From Selaginella moellendorffii (Eukaryota > Streptophyta > Lycopodiopsida > Selaginellales > Selaginellaceae): a DNA stretch of 64,000 nucleotides. Below, piece after piece: positions 31,533-43,450 of the stretch. The position numbers and the translations under genes are program-made. Numbering within the stretch: position 1 is the stretch's first letter; each line of letters starts with the position of its first letter. The stretch is taken from positions 408,957 to 472,956 of the forward strand of contig NW_003314293.1 of the NCBI RefSeq assembly GCF_000143415.4, read 5' to 3'. The notes beneath the pieces are model-generated. The model was not told where the DNA came from. It was given only the letters and a program-made list of their open reading frames with translations, and did not search any database.

Positions 31533-33113
31533 TGTAAATGACTAATTTTTCCATTCTACTTTAGTCACTTACCCACACCTCCGACCATTTGGAGGAGTCT
31601 CACTCACAACCTCCATAAATCCTATTTCAGGCTTGGGCTTGTTAGCCCCAAGAATGGCATCCCCGCCACTCAACCTTTGCACTTGGTCCAAGTGCTCCAC
31701 GTGTCTGATCTCATGACCGACACCCCAAGGTACCACTGACATACTGGCCCATTACGCTAAGGCCATGCCCATTCACCTTGGTCACACCGGTGGTCCAACA
31801 CCACCTACATCACGGTCCTATCTCTCAAAGACTAGGCCATCCATCCATGAGTGATCATCCCCGATCCACTCCTTAGCATCCTTAGGATGCCCATAGACAC
31901 GGGGGTTTTCCTTCCCCAATATCCCTTTTCCGGTCCCCACCAAGTCCCTTTTTGCCCATGGCCGTGTTCGCCAACACTGCCACTGAATCGAGGCCCACAG
32001 GCCCGACCACTAAGTCCCACGGTCCTCTGGGACTTCCTCGCCACTCGACTGTATCCTTGCTCACTACACCAGAGGATTACTCCTCTTCCTTTCCACAATC
32101 TAAGCCCTTGGGACAACATTTCGGAACACCGTGGCCCTATGTAGGCCTCATGGGTACTCTCCCCGCCTTCCGCCTTTGGGTGCTCTAGCCATGGGCTTAG
32201 AGTGAGGTTTCGTTGAGCCACGCCTGGTATCCAAGTAGGTAGTGCCACCCACACTTGGACTGGGAGCATCGGCCAGTCGATCTCCCGGGGGAACTAGAGC
32301 CGGCTCTTGAACACTTCACCAAGCTACCCCACTTGTCGGTCCGTATTCACTTTAGTCTTGGACTTCTCAATAGTCAGTTCATCATCCAACACTAGGTCTG
32401 GCCTTCCTGGGCCAAATTAGGCTTTCTTAGCCAAACTAGCTCCACTGCAATCCTCCCCCTTACTATACTTTTGGAGCTCACCAAACCCCGCAGGGTCTGG
32501 GAGACGAACGCTTTGGGCTTTCACCCTCTCAGACTCGAACTCGGACTCAGACTCGGACTCGGACTCGGACTCGGACTCGGACTCGGGCTCGGTCTCGGCC
32601 TCCGCCTCGGTCTCGGTCCCGGTCCCGGTCTCGGTCTCGGTCTCGGTCCCGGTCTCAGTCTCGGTCCCGGTCTCGGTCTCGGTCTCGGTCTCGGTCTAGG
32701 TCTCGGTCTCGACCTCGGACTCCATCTCGGGTCCTTCTCGGACTCCATCTCAAATTCCATCTCAGGTCCATCTCGGACTCCATCTCGGACTCTGTCTCGG
32801 ACTCCGTCTCAGTCCATCTCGAACTCCATCTCGGACTCTACCTCGGACTCCGTCTTGGTCCATCTTGGACTCCATCTCGAACACTTCCACGTGTCATGTG
32901 TTGGTCCTTTTGGGTCCCTTTTTGGAGCCTCGCTTATTGCTCACTTCGTACTTGTTCCTCGAGCACTTTGTTGGGAGTTCCACTCCCGCTCTCGACTTTT
33001 CAAGTCAGAGCTTTTAGTCCAAACATGTTACGCTCATTTGGCTTTCGCTTCGGCCACTACCACGTGGCACCCTTCCGGCTCCACTTTGGGGCCTAGGGAT
33101 TTTGTGTCTCACA
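31533..33113 (-). mobile_element. 1.58 kb solo LTR, TSD ATGAC
   Basis: Ends are TG (31,533) and CA (33,113), flanked by perfect ATGAC (31,528-31,532 and 33,114-33,118). It interrupts an exon of the ParB-methyltransferase gene between LNKTPND and MIYNIT; removing it restores the frame seen in copy 2. Within it, 32,538-32,900 is a CTCGGA/CTCGGT hexamer-type array. Long open frames in that array are low-complexity artefacts. A diverged relative lies at 58,555-59,210. Confidence 0.9.
32538..32900. repeat. Hexamer tandem array (CTCGGA/CTCGGT)
   Basis: An uninterrupted run of CTCGGA-, CTCGGT- and CCCGGT-type hexamers, decaying rightwards into GACTCCATCTCG units. Confidence 0.95.
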
Positions 33114-35194
33114 ATGACATGATTTACAATATCACAAAATTGAAGCTTCCATATAAGCAACAGATAGAGACTCTGGAGTTCCTCAATGTCTGCTTGATGA
33201 ACAGAAAGAAAGGACTGCCAGAACTATTTGAGAACATGATGAGAAGGGCTGTCTACATCACGCAAACTATAAGTGAAGGTGAGAAGTTCTTGGCACCACA
33301 CATTGGTGACGATCCAGATGGCACATTTATGTCTTTCGACACCTACATCAATACATCATTGGAAGGGATCGAAGAGGGGTGGCTGCCAGAGAAGCCTACA
33401 AGCACAACAACTTATGATTGCCAACATGGTCAACCTTATTTCATGTGACGTGCAGCTTATAGGTATAATATGATTTCTAAGACTGTTTTTTAATATATAT
33501 TGTTTACAGGTATCTTCGATATAGAGGCATACCATTTGAGGCACCAGTTTGCACTCAACTTGTTGCAAAGGGTGTAAGGGATGGAGGAATGTACCCAACA
33601 ATGTTTGCGAGAGTTTCGAAGGCACGGAAGATAGAATGCCCTTGGGAGTTGGAGTTCCTAGGGAAGGAGACCTCTACACTAGATCGCGAGGAAATTATCA
33701 ATGCTAGCAACGATGGCAATGCAAATGACGATGGAGACAAGGATGAGGAAGCTCCAGATCAAATTCGTGTTCCACCACTAGACAGTCAGGAACAAGCTCC
33801 AATTCAACCATCAAACAACCAAGATCCGGATCAGGTTCTACCAGTAAATAACGATGATCAAGTGGTTCACAGAATATCACATTGACCTCGAAGTAAGCAA
33901 AAGTGAATTTTATAAACTAAAGGTGGTAATATATGTTTTTTGCAGCAATGACTGTTGGTAGTAATTTCATTCCAGCTCAACGAGATGCTCGTGAAGAGGA
34001 GTTGGAGGAACTCTCATCGACAACACGCCATATGATGGTATCATACTATTTATTACTTTTTTCATTCATTTAGCTCTTTTATAGGTTTGTCCTGTGTCCC
34101 CAATAACACAACGTGGCATTGTGGGTATCTTTATTGGCTTTTACAGTAGATTATTGACATCTTTCATGGAAGATGACATCAACATGAATATACGCTGCTA
34201 GTTCAACCGTTGGTGCCGAAATATACAAAGGCCCGTGCTCCCAGTTGTGGACTTCATTCTCTTCGACTTTCCAGATGGTCTTTCAGATATCGATGGGAAA
34301 GTTGAGGATTGGAACTTTCTCACACTTGACCACTTGCGTGATGCATTCCTATTGTCTGAAGCACTTATGCTCGAAGTTGGCCATATCGTCTTCATCCTAC
34401 CGAACAACCCCAGCTGGATGTATGAGCTTATGACGTGCGTAGTAGAAGTTCATTTCAAGTCATTCTCTTCCGGGTGCATCATGGATCCTATTGGCGTTGA
34501 TACGAGGGGCGTCCAATGGAAGCCTGAAAAGGTGAGTATGTATGTTATATTTTTATCTAATTTCTAAACATTTTTATTTTCCAGGTTATGATGTGGACCT
34601 ATCATGCCTTCTGCAGAAACACACATGATGGGTTTCGTGATAGCGAACATGTAGCACGTGTTTTGCCTGGGTACGACAGTTCCACTAACATCATACCCAA
34701 CCTTGTGGATGAGCAGATCCGCAACACGTTTCCAGGGTATCGATTCCGAACTCCATCGGCAATGCAAGTCTTGCTTGAGCTCTATTGCCCACCAGATGGT
34801 GTTGTGATTGATTGCACAATAGGTAGCGGTTCTATGGTGGAGGCAGCACGTGACTCTGGTAGGTCGGTGTTTGCTATTGAAGAACATCATTTCTTCAAAC
34901 GCCGGCTTAGAGGATTTCGTGAGTTGCCTTCAACCTCAAGGAGGTAAATTATGTTTATTAAAATTTCAATATATATTTCATTCTATTTTATAGATCATAG
35001 TCACCTGGAGTTTCTAGAATTGGAGGCTTTGGAAGTCTCTCTGACTATGTAGAAGCCATGGCTCAACATATGCAAGGTGAATCTTCCCCACAATACCAAT
35101 ATAGGAGGAAGTATAAAAGAAATCATTATGTTGATGATGAGGCAGAAGAAAGTTAATTGCATCCTTACATAAAATGGAAAGCTTGTTATATATT

Positions 35195-35262
35195 AGATAT
35201 CAGTGAAAGTGTCAGATGTCAGTAAAATTGTCAGATGTCAGTGTCAGTGTCAGATACCATAA
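35195..35262. repeat. TGTCAGT-type short repeats between convergent genes (copy 1)
   Basis: GTGTCAGATGTCAGTAAAAT then TGTCAGATGTCAGTGTCAGT GTCAGA: five to six TGTCAG units in about 50 bp. Related units recur at 36,120-36,245, at 52,640-52,740 in copy 2 and singly at 53.5-54.4 kb. Confidence 0.75.
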
Positions 35263-35464
35263 TTATAGATTATCATTCTCACTTGTCACCATCACTTTGT
35301 AGCGCTTGTGTGTTGCCATCTCCTCCTTCAACATTTTGTAAACAATTGTATGTGATATGATAGCACCTTCTAGAACAGGTATGTTACCTACAACTAATAT
35401 CATTTTATTATATTTTTTCTTTTAATAGTGACAATACTATAGTATAGTAAAGTAATTCTAGATC

Positions 35465-36007
35465 TTACATTCCACTATAGGGTGGCCTAAAAACCCCATA
35501 TTTTGCACTAGCCAATGCAGTGTTTCCCAAGGGGATGTTCCTCACCATGAAGCGATAGTGGGTATGTGTCTGTAACTCATTCTTGAATCTATTGTATATC
35601 CACACGTGCACATTTTCCAGACCTACCGTTGGGCAATTCTTACAGTGCTCAAGAAAAGTTTGTAAACCCATAGAGCCATTTGTCTTGTCCAAGAAAAAGT
35701 AGCATATTAGACACTAAATGTAATAGCATTCTGTGCTTTCAAGTAGTCCTGCCATGTCAGGAACAAGATCTTGCAAAAACATGTGGCATTGCTCTTGAAG
35801 CACTGGAGGCAATCCCTCTTTAGTAGCAAGATCCGGAATTTCACATATAGGGAGCTCTAATTCAGCTTCACTAGAGCCCTCAGCAGAAAAAGGATTGTTA
35901 TGTGGAGGTGAAGGTGGAATATTGGTAAAATTTGGGGATGGAGGTGAAGATTGATATGAAATGCTGGGGGGCCAAGTATGATTAGCAATGGGTCTCCTTT
36001 GAGCCAT
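35465..36007 (-). pseudogene. CPIC zinc-finger protein, copy 1 right end (premature TAG)
   Basis: The start at 36,007 gives MAQRRPIANHTWPPSISYQS then SPPSPNFTNIPPSPP, aligned throughout with the intact gene at 52,889-53,437. A TAG replaces Gln immediately before the first zinc Cys (YYI*CLIC versus YYLQCPIC). After the stop the frame continues through FFLDKTNGSMGLQTFLEHCK, NCP, WIYNRFKNELQTHTHYRFMV to the end. The proteins have an N-terminal Ser/Pro-rich part (WPP, PPPSP), a helix (LQEQCHMFLQDLVPDM) and a C-terminal C2HC-like site. Confidence 0.72.
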
Positions 36008-36094
36008 TTCAATATAAACTTTTAAGAAGCTCAAGGAGAACAAAAAACCTACAATGACTATAACTTTTCTAGATAGTTTATATACTAAGTTTTA

Positions 36095-36238
36095 GTCTTG
36101 GGAATGAGGTTTATTTATTATGACACTGACAATACGCAAATTCTTGGGAATGAGGTTTATTTATTATGACACTGACAATACTCAGATTCTTGGGAATGAG
36201 GTTTATTTATTATGACACTGACAATACTCAGATTCTTT
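36095..36238. repeat. Three tandem 46-bp units
   Basis: The unit TTCTTGGGAATGAGGTTTAT...GACACTGACAATAC begins at 36,095, 36,141 and 36,187. Each contains one GACACTGACA. Confidence 0.9.
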
Positions 36239-36712
36239 AAATGTCAGTCTTGGAAATGGGGCTTCATAATCATAGCTTTCTTGTAAACATAAGAGCTTTT
36301 AGAATTTTAGATTATCGTGTATACACATGCTCTATCATTATGATGAATCTTACTTTGCTACACATATATTCTTTTCTACACGTGCCAAATGTCTAGGGAA
36401 ATAAATTGCAAGGAAATATAGACCACATTATAGTGGTAGAGCACATTGGCACGCTACCATTCTCTCATGTGAGATTGCCTTTTAGTCTTGGAAATGTAAA
36501 TAAAGTTGATTCTTTGATGTGATATTACTTTTGAGTCTTTCGAAAGATTTTGATTTCTTTTATCATTATTTACAAACAATTCCCAAAAACTTTTAATGAG
36601 GATTCACTGCAAAATATACCTTGGTCTTATGATATGAGAGGATTGTGATATAGGCAAGCAATAGAGTTTTTAATATGAATTAATATGTAAATTACAGATG
36701 TTATGGAAAGTT

Positions 36713-36962
36713 TTATGGAGTAGATTTCTTGGTGCTTTCCGCTGTGCTGTTCATTTTTTCATTTCTCTTGCTCTGGACTGTTGTTTCAGAAGTAACAGGA
36801 GCATTTTTATCAATCGTGATAGTGGTCTCCACATTCCCAGATGGGTAATAAGGACCAGGAGTGTAATATGGAGATTGTGGTAGGTGAAACAAAATTAACA
36901 TTTTCACATTTCTTTGCACTACAACTCTTACTCACAGATCTTGTATTTTCCTGGCTTCCCAT
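36713..36962 (-). pseudogene. Tyr/Pro microprotein of the transposon, copy 1 (frameshifted)
   Basis: MGSQENTRSVSKSC...CENVNFVS aligns with the intact copy at 54,786-54,935. One extra base in TTTCACCTACC then shifts the frame before the shared SPYYTPGPYYPSGNVETT block, which stays open in the next frame to 36,713. Not recognised as any known family. Confidence 0.6.
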
Positions 36963-37261
36963 CTTCTCAAGAACCCTAAAATATCTTTTGAATGAAGGAA
37001 TAATATCTACAGCTGTAAAAGTATTCATAATATTAAGTAGTCAAATCAAATATGACAGTTGTAACAGTTGTCATAATAAAATAATATAGTTTTATAAAAG
37101 ATAGGTTCTCCTGAACTTTGTCTTTTTTAAACAATTCAATCTTATAGAAACTTTTAACTTAGATATTTATGTATTTTAATATTTTAAAGTTTGCTAGAAC
37201 CTTCATTTGTTCAATTTAGATCTCCTTTGTAATATTTCTTATTGACTATGTTGACTTGAGT

Positions 37262-37317
37262 TGACTTGTGTTGAATTGAACTCAACTCATGAGCTCAACT
37301 CAACTTTGGACCATCCC
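37262..37317. repeat. Right terminal inverted repeat of copy 1
   Basis: ...GAACTCAACTCATGAGCTCA ACTCAACTTTGGACCATCCC, partner of 25,119-25,180. It is nearly identical to the right end of copy 2 at 55,270-55,332. Beyond CCATCCC the two copies diverge at once, which marks the element end. Confidence 0.65.
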
Positions 37318-40300
37318 TGACAAAACCAAGGCATAGTAGCTATCAAATGGAGTCTCCATGGATGGCTCATGGCACAGATGGCATGGATATTATTGCATAG
37401 TGCCTAGTTTACATCCTACACAAATATGAGAGAGAATATAGAGAGGAGGGGAATTGCTTCTGAAACATCATCTTTTTGTTTTCTTTATATCTTTGAGGAT
37501 ATGGATTTTGTGTAGGTGTCATTAGATATCTATTCAAAAGAGGGAACTTTATGATGGGAATTTTTCTATAATCTATATGGAAATGTTGTTGGTGCTTAAG
37601 TACCATTATGTATCTTTATAGATTTAGGTTTTTTAAAACTCTACAATCAAGGTTTGATGCTCGAGAGATATAAGTTTGATTGAGTTGTTAAGTATTTTAA
37701 GATTCCAAGCTGGATTAATTATAATAAAGCTTATCCAATAGTATGAATAAATGTTACATCAGTTCTTGCAATTTGGGGAATATAAGTGAAGCATAGTAGA
37801 TTAATCATGCATACAAGCATTTTCTTGACAGTCAAGATTACAACCTTAACACTTAAAGTTATAATTTTGACAGTCAGGACTTAGGAAGAAGTGGTAGTTG
37901 CCACCATATAGGAGTAGTTAAGAGGGAGGGTTAGCACTCGATCTCTATCTCTATCTCTATTGTACTCCAGCCTATCACCAATACACATTCATTTGTTCAA
38001 GACTCTGAATATTCTAGTGATGTCAAGCCTATCCTTACTCATGACCACTTGCATGAGTCTTTTTGGGGATCATGTGTTCATTAGCATATTCTAGGGCAAG
38101 AAACATAGTGCTAACTCAAGAACAATAACATCAAAAGCCCTCTAGATTTTTACAATTATAGCAACAAACCGTCATAATTAATTCTTCACTAAATTCTTTC
38201 TTGCACCAGCAACAAAATCCCAGTAGCCTGACTACACCAAAATTCTTCAAGTTTTCATTAGTGACCATAATGGGATAGAAGACATCACAAGAAGAGCTGA
38301 AATCCAAGTAGGAAACACCAAGAAACACACTATAGAGAAGAGAAAGAGATAAAAATGGTGAAATTGTGAATATCTTAATGAAATTCAATAAATAAGGACT
38401 ACTTAATTCAATTAAAGATGGTAGAAAACCATTATGCAAGTCTCTACTAAAATCAATACAGTTACAATTGACATTCAAAAACATTTAAAATTGCAGGATT
38501 CAAGAAATTTTTTTTGAAGACTCAAAAAAGTTTTTCTTGACACTCAAGAATGTTTTCTTGAGAGTCAAGAAAATCAATGACAGCAAGTCCTTTTGGAGAC
38601 CAAACATATACCAAATATGAAGATTGTCTTTTTTGTGGTTTCTAGAACAACACTAAGCTATACACTGAGTGCTACTTAAAGAGGAGATGTGTTTATTGCA
38701 TAGATAAGAAAATTGTTTTAAGGATTAAAAATGAAAAGGAAACTACCAAAGTAACAGAGAAAAAAAAAAACTAAGAAGGATGGAAGCATGCACAAGCAAA
38801 ATTACATTTGGTTTGACCATTTTGCAACAGTTTAGGGATTGACATGGGTAAATCAAAGTCATATTTTCCATCACATTTTTATTAATTTCTTAGGAAAACA
38901 TAAACAAGAAAATTTTATATCAATTACTTTAGTTTTTGATAACTAGCTTTCTTGAGTACTAATAGCAACCAAAAACAAAACTATCGAACAACAAATCTTT
39001 CAACTCCTCACTAAACGAAAAAATCCCAACACTCAAGAAAACACAGCGATTTTATTTCAACTATTGCAAAGACTAATTAGTAACACACTTCCACCAATGA
39101 GTTCACAACTATGCACATCGAAGCACAATAATATACATTAGGGAAACTAGAGACTATCAACTTTGCCATCAACCTACATTAATAAAAAATCTTGAGATTA
39201 GAAGATTTGCCACAAATGAACGACCCCAATTTTATCTTTTACCACATTTGAGAGTTCTACCACACTTGAGAGCTCAACCACAACAAATAAAAATACGAAT
39301 TCCAAGATAATTATCACATCAACAAGCCCAAGAACAACCTCAAATTCAAGCTTATACACAAACTCAAAGAGCTCAACCTCAAGATTCAATTCGAAGCACT
39401 GAAATTCAAATCACAGTTACCCAAACCAACGTAGAAAATACCAACTCTTGAATTCACACCTAAATTTAACATATTGACATCAACACAACAACAACAATTC
39501 GACTAATCATTGAAATTCCTATAACCAGACTACAAAACTAAAGCACATTCATTATCGATATAATCCCAAGAAAAGTTCAAGAAATCATCGAAGCTTTACA
39601 ACAACAAACCCAAAAAATACAAAACCACTAAGGATAACAATAGATAATAGAATTCAAAGAAAAAGATGCAAAAATTAAAAAAATCACAATTATAACATTT
39701 ACTACTTTTGAATGTAGGATATAAAAAGACTCTTAAGGGCACTTAAGAATCTGCCTCTCAAGATTTAAGAAAGAATCTTCAACAAAGTTACCTATCAACA
39801 AAGAAAAGAAAAACACACATCAATTTGCTTTGGAATCATTATTTACTAAGAGAAGTTTGTAGGAAACCAAGATAAAACCAAACTTTACATATGAAGAATC
39901 AATCTTGAACTTTCATGGATCTTTAACGTTTACTTTCAAAAATACATTTGACAAAAAGAACAAAAACAACACCATAATCAATACAAAATACAATGAATCT
40001 ATGAAAAACTTCCAACCTTTTTATTATAACAAATCAAAGAAATTATCAAACGACAATTCTTCAATGGATATGTTACACTCATTAGTATAGCCATACAAGA
40101 ATTACAAAATGAAGAAATATGAAGAGGAACTTGGGCAAAAGAATGCTAAATACACCCCTAAACACTACAACTATTACATAAAGAAATCTATTGAAATCTA
40201 TATCTTGATATATAAATTGTGATCAAAGATAGAAGAATACAAAAATCAAGAATCTAGAAACTTGTTTCAACAATAATTTTGAGAACAACAACATTTAGAA

Positions 40301-41565
40301 TACAACCATTACTCAGCTCAGACTTTTCGAATATCACCATTGGCTAAAAAATATGAACGCTTATAGTGAGGACACACAAGACTTTATACAACATAATTAA
40401 AAGTAGGGCACAATTACTTTACAACAACTTAACACAACAAAGATTACTAAAAGGAAGAGTAGTTATAGTATACACTCTTGTTCGATCCTAAAGTTGGTGA
40501 GTAGCAACCTTCTTGATGACTGATCAACTATACCCAGCTGAGTATGACGTAGTAACACAAATACCAACATATAAGATTGTGTTAATTTATACCATATGAT
40601 TTTATAACTATACAACATTTACTTGAGAAGAACACAATAAATCAAAGATAACAATAATAAATCCAACAAAAAAAATTCAAGAAAGAAAATTCAAGAAAAT
40701 GACAACTCAAAAAAAGTCTAGTATAATATCAAATATAGAAGCACAAATCCGACTTGCTCAAGATATAAAAGAGAGATCAATGACATAAAAGTCGAGAAAG
40801 TAGAAGACAACTCTAGCAACCTTCAATGCTACACAAACAACTGAAAACTCAAACTCAATAAGAAATTCTTAAGACAATATTCAACATATACGACAAAATA
40901 AACCAAGCAACACAAGTCAGCAAATCAAGCTGCACAACTACAACAAAATTAAAAAACAACTCAGCAATAAAAGATTTACAACTAAACAAAAATATACCAC
41001 CACTAAAGACACTAAAATACAAAGGCTACACCACTGACAATTATCAATTATATTCACTATCACCAAAAGAACAACTTTTAAGCAATATCGAAGATATGGC
41101 ACTCATTAACTCAATAACACCATATGACAACATAATCACCTATCTGATTTTCATTAGAAGTAAAACTGAAGATGCAAAAAGACATTTTTATCAATTCAAT
41201 TTCTTCATCAAAATAAATTAGCAACAAGTGAATGAAGCACTTCTTTTTCTTTTTACACTCAAAGGCAAAACACTTGAATAGTATTATAACCTCAAAGAGA
41301 AACTTGACTACAAAAAAAAGATCAAAAGATTCAAAAACATATATTAACTTGGCTACAAAAGAGCCAAACATCTAAAACATTTTAAGAGCATCAAACAAGG
41401 CAGTAAAGAAAACATTAAAAGCTACACTTGAAGATTCAAATATTATGCAAAGTGTTGGAAAAATTCACTCACTGAACAAGGTAAATACATTTATATATAT
41501 AGGGATTGAAGAAAATCTACTAACAAATAGTTGGTGTAGTAAGCACTGAAGAAGATTTAGATGCT

Positions 41566-41841
41566 ATGACCACTATAAATGACATCTCTGAGAAAGTAAA
41601 AAACCTTGAAAAACAACTCCAAAAATTTTCAAGAGCAGAAATATTAAGGATTAACAACTCTTCTAACGACAAAAAAGAATACAAACTTAAAGTCAGGAAG
41701 AAAGACAATAATCAAGAATTCACCAAAATACTTAAAAAAGTTACAATCAAGAACAAACTTAAAGAAGGAGTATGGTGTATGAAATGCAAGAACGAAGGAC
41801 ATACTGTCATAAAATGTACATTATTAATTCCTAAGTGTTAG
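41566..41841 (+). pseudogene. Gag C-terminal part with CCHC zinc knuckle
   Basis: The open stretch MTTINDISEKVKNLEKQLQK... ends in WCMKCKNEGHTVIKCTL, a C-x2-C-x4-H-x4-C knuckle. The upstream Gag (41,000-41,520) has several stops (for instance LE*YYN and YT*RFK, probably former CAG/CGA). Confidence 0.7.
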
Positions 41842-42934
41842 ATTTGCGAAAGAGAAGGACACACAACAAACATCTATTGATACCAAGGAACAATTGAAGT
41901 CACTTGAATCAAGAACACACTTTGAACTCCTACTTCAACTAGAAGATAGTATAGTCAACCTCGACAAAAATAACAATAGTGGCAACCGAACTACCAGAAT
42001 CAAGATATGTATAATCCTAACCCGAGATACCATCGACAATACAATGACGGCTACCAAAATGATTAGTATCAACAACCATAAACAAGCTTATCAACAACCT
42101 TATCAAGACAACTAATAATAGCTTGATAAAACAACTATTAGCAATTATACAAAAACAATCAACAATGGAGACCACCTCCTCATCAACCAAACTATCGCTA
42201 GCAAAATCAATAATATGATCTACCACCTTGAGCATTCCCTTGCAACAACTATCAATAACAGCCTCAAACTCAAGAATTTTGATATTAGTATCAGTAACAA
42301 CAAAATCAAGGAAATCAACCTCCTCAACAAAATCAATAAAATGGAAGACCCCCTCCAATAGTAAGAAATATCAATATCGAACCAGTCCAAGATGAACAAT
42401 GTGAAAATGAACCTGAGGTACGAGCTCTAATTCGAAGTAAAAAAGAATACCACAATCTTGAAGATGACCTTAATGAAGAAATTAAAGAACAACACCTCCA
42501 AAACGAAGTATAAGAAATCTCATGACACAAATGGCAACAAAGCAAAAAGCTACTCGACGCAATCCAATAAAACTTCAACAACAATAATATGAAATTGAAG
42601 ACCATCAGGAAATCGCAACATAGGCTCTATCAAGAAAAGAGGAACAACCAGTGCTCATCACCAACATTTTTCAATAAGGTATCACACTCACCCTCCAAGA
42701 GGTTTTATAAGTCACTCCCTACTTGAGAAAACAACTTCTCAAGATATGTCAAGCATCACATTAGCAAATTCAGCTCAAATCAAGAAAAAGATCAACAACT
42801 CTTCATCCTACAAGACTGACATCCAACCTAGCAACTTTGCCGAAGATGTACCATGCATCCCAATCACGATAGGTGTAGCACACTCTATTTAACTCAACTG
42901 GAAAAGAGGTAATTGCTTAATAAGAGAGCCCTTA

Positions 42935-43400
42935 GTGACTATTTTATCCCTTAAGGTTTCAAGGATCCACGGTGACAATATATCCAAATCTCATCCCAAG
43001 ATCACATGCGCTACAATAGGGAAGAACAAAGTTCTACAAGCAATCATCGATGACAATGCAAATGTCAACATCATTGAGTACTCAACTTGCAAAGCAATGA
43101 GACTTGTGCCAATCCACCCTTCACCCTTTAACATCAAGATGGCTGATGATTAAAGTGTACAACCATAAGAAATGGTGCACAATATTCCTATCAAGATCAA
43201 AGATCAAGAATTTAAGGTAACTTTCATCATGCTCAAGATGGCGAAAGACTAAAGTTCCTATGAAGTACTCCTTGGACGAACTTGGTTCAAAATAGCCGAT
43301 GTCATCACATATTGGTGAAAGAACACAATTACCTTTGAAGAGCATCAAAAAGCCCCTCAAATCTCCACAACTATAACAAAGAAGATCGCAAAGAAATTTT
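42935..43400 (+). pseudogene. Retropepsin-like protease of the Gypsy fragment
   Basis: KITCATIGKNKVLQAIIDDN has DDN where the catalytic D(S/T)G is expected, then NVNIIEYSTCKAM. After two stops, YEVLLGRTWFKIADVITYW corresponds to the conserved LLGRxWL flap end. Non-functional. Confidence 0.65.
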
Positions 43401-43450
43401 GACCCACAACCTCAATTAAAGAGAAGAGAGATATACTATCCCCTGGAAGG

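Larger units (their letters stand above)
29112..35156 (+). pseudogene. ParB-like domain + DNA methyltransferase fusion, copy 1
   Basis: The gene begins ATGCCACCAAG near 29,112 with a tiny first exon. After a Pro-rich segment (29.7-29.95 kb) the ParB-like domain occupies 30,393-30,935 (VDKHFQETVMRTREKAVHQT, IPFCRL, FQIIDGNHRYGAWMKCI). Middle exons lie at about 31.0-31.2, 31.26-31.46, 33.12-33.46 and 33.5-33.9 kb. The methyltransferase occupies 34.09-34.95 kb: DFILFDFPDGLSD (motif IV position), HIVFILPNNPSW, then GVVIDCTIGSGSMVEAARDS (SAM motif I). A last exon ends VDDEAEES at 35,156. Lesions: TGA after the KKT of exon 2, TGA near 33,446, TAG near 34,198, TAG in the last exon, a solo LTR inside an exon and an LTR fragment. 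A former coding gene, now dead. Confidence 0.75.
25119..37317. mobile_element. MULE-like DNA transposon with ParB-methyltransferase cargo, copy 1
   Basis: The left terminus GGGTGTAGACC... and the right terminus ...GGTCCATCCC (as read in reverse complement) share internal blocks such as GAGTTGAGCTCACGAGTTGA / GAGTTGAGCTCATGAGTTGA, which makes imperfect terminal inverted repeats. Nine bases outside each end, AGACAAAAT (25,110-25,118) and TGACAAAAC (37,318-37,326), agree at 7 of 9 positions. That size is usual for Mutator-like target duplications. Contents left to right: a CPIC finger gene (plus), transposase C-terminal half (minus), ParB-methyltransferase gene (plus), CPIC gene (minus) and a Tyr/Pro microprotein gene (minus). 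It is disrupted by a TRIM, a solo LTR, an LTR fragment, a 100-base gap and several stop codons. Confidence 0.7.
37327..43450 (+). mobile_element. Decayed Ty3/Gypsy retrotransposon, plus orientation
   Basis: A-rich, multiply stopped sequence. Recognisable parts are a Gag region at about 41,000-41,860 ending in a CCHC zinc knuckle (CMKCKNEGHTVIKC) and a retropepsin-like region at about 42,930-43,400 (QAIIDDNANVNIIEYSTCKA; YEVLLGRTWFKIAD). A segment at 37,840-38,060 matches the reverse complement of 57,115-57,370. No reverse transcriptase was found in this fragment. Boundaries are approximate; 38.1-41.0 kb holds no domain I can name. Confidence 0.65.

Noticed and set aside
32471-33448. A 325-residue plus-strand protein
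   Set aside because: It runs through the hexamer array of a solo LTR and across the insertion joint into a methyltransferase exon; an accidental fusion.
36095-36238. CRISPR-like array
   Set aside because: The 46-bp units are contiguous with no unique spacers, in a plant transposon; simple tandem repeat.
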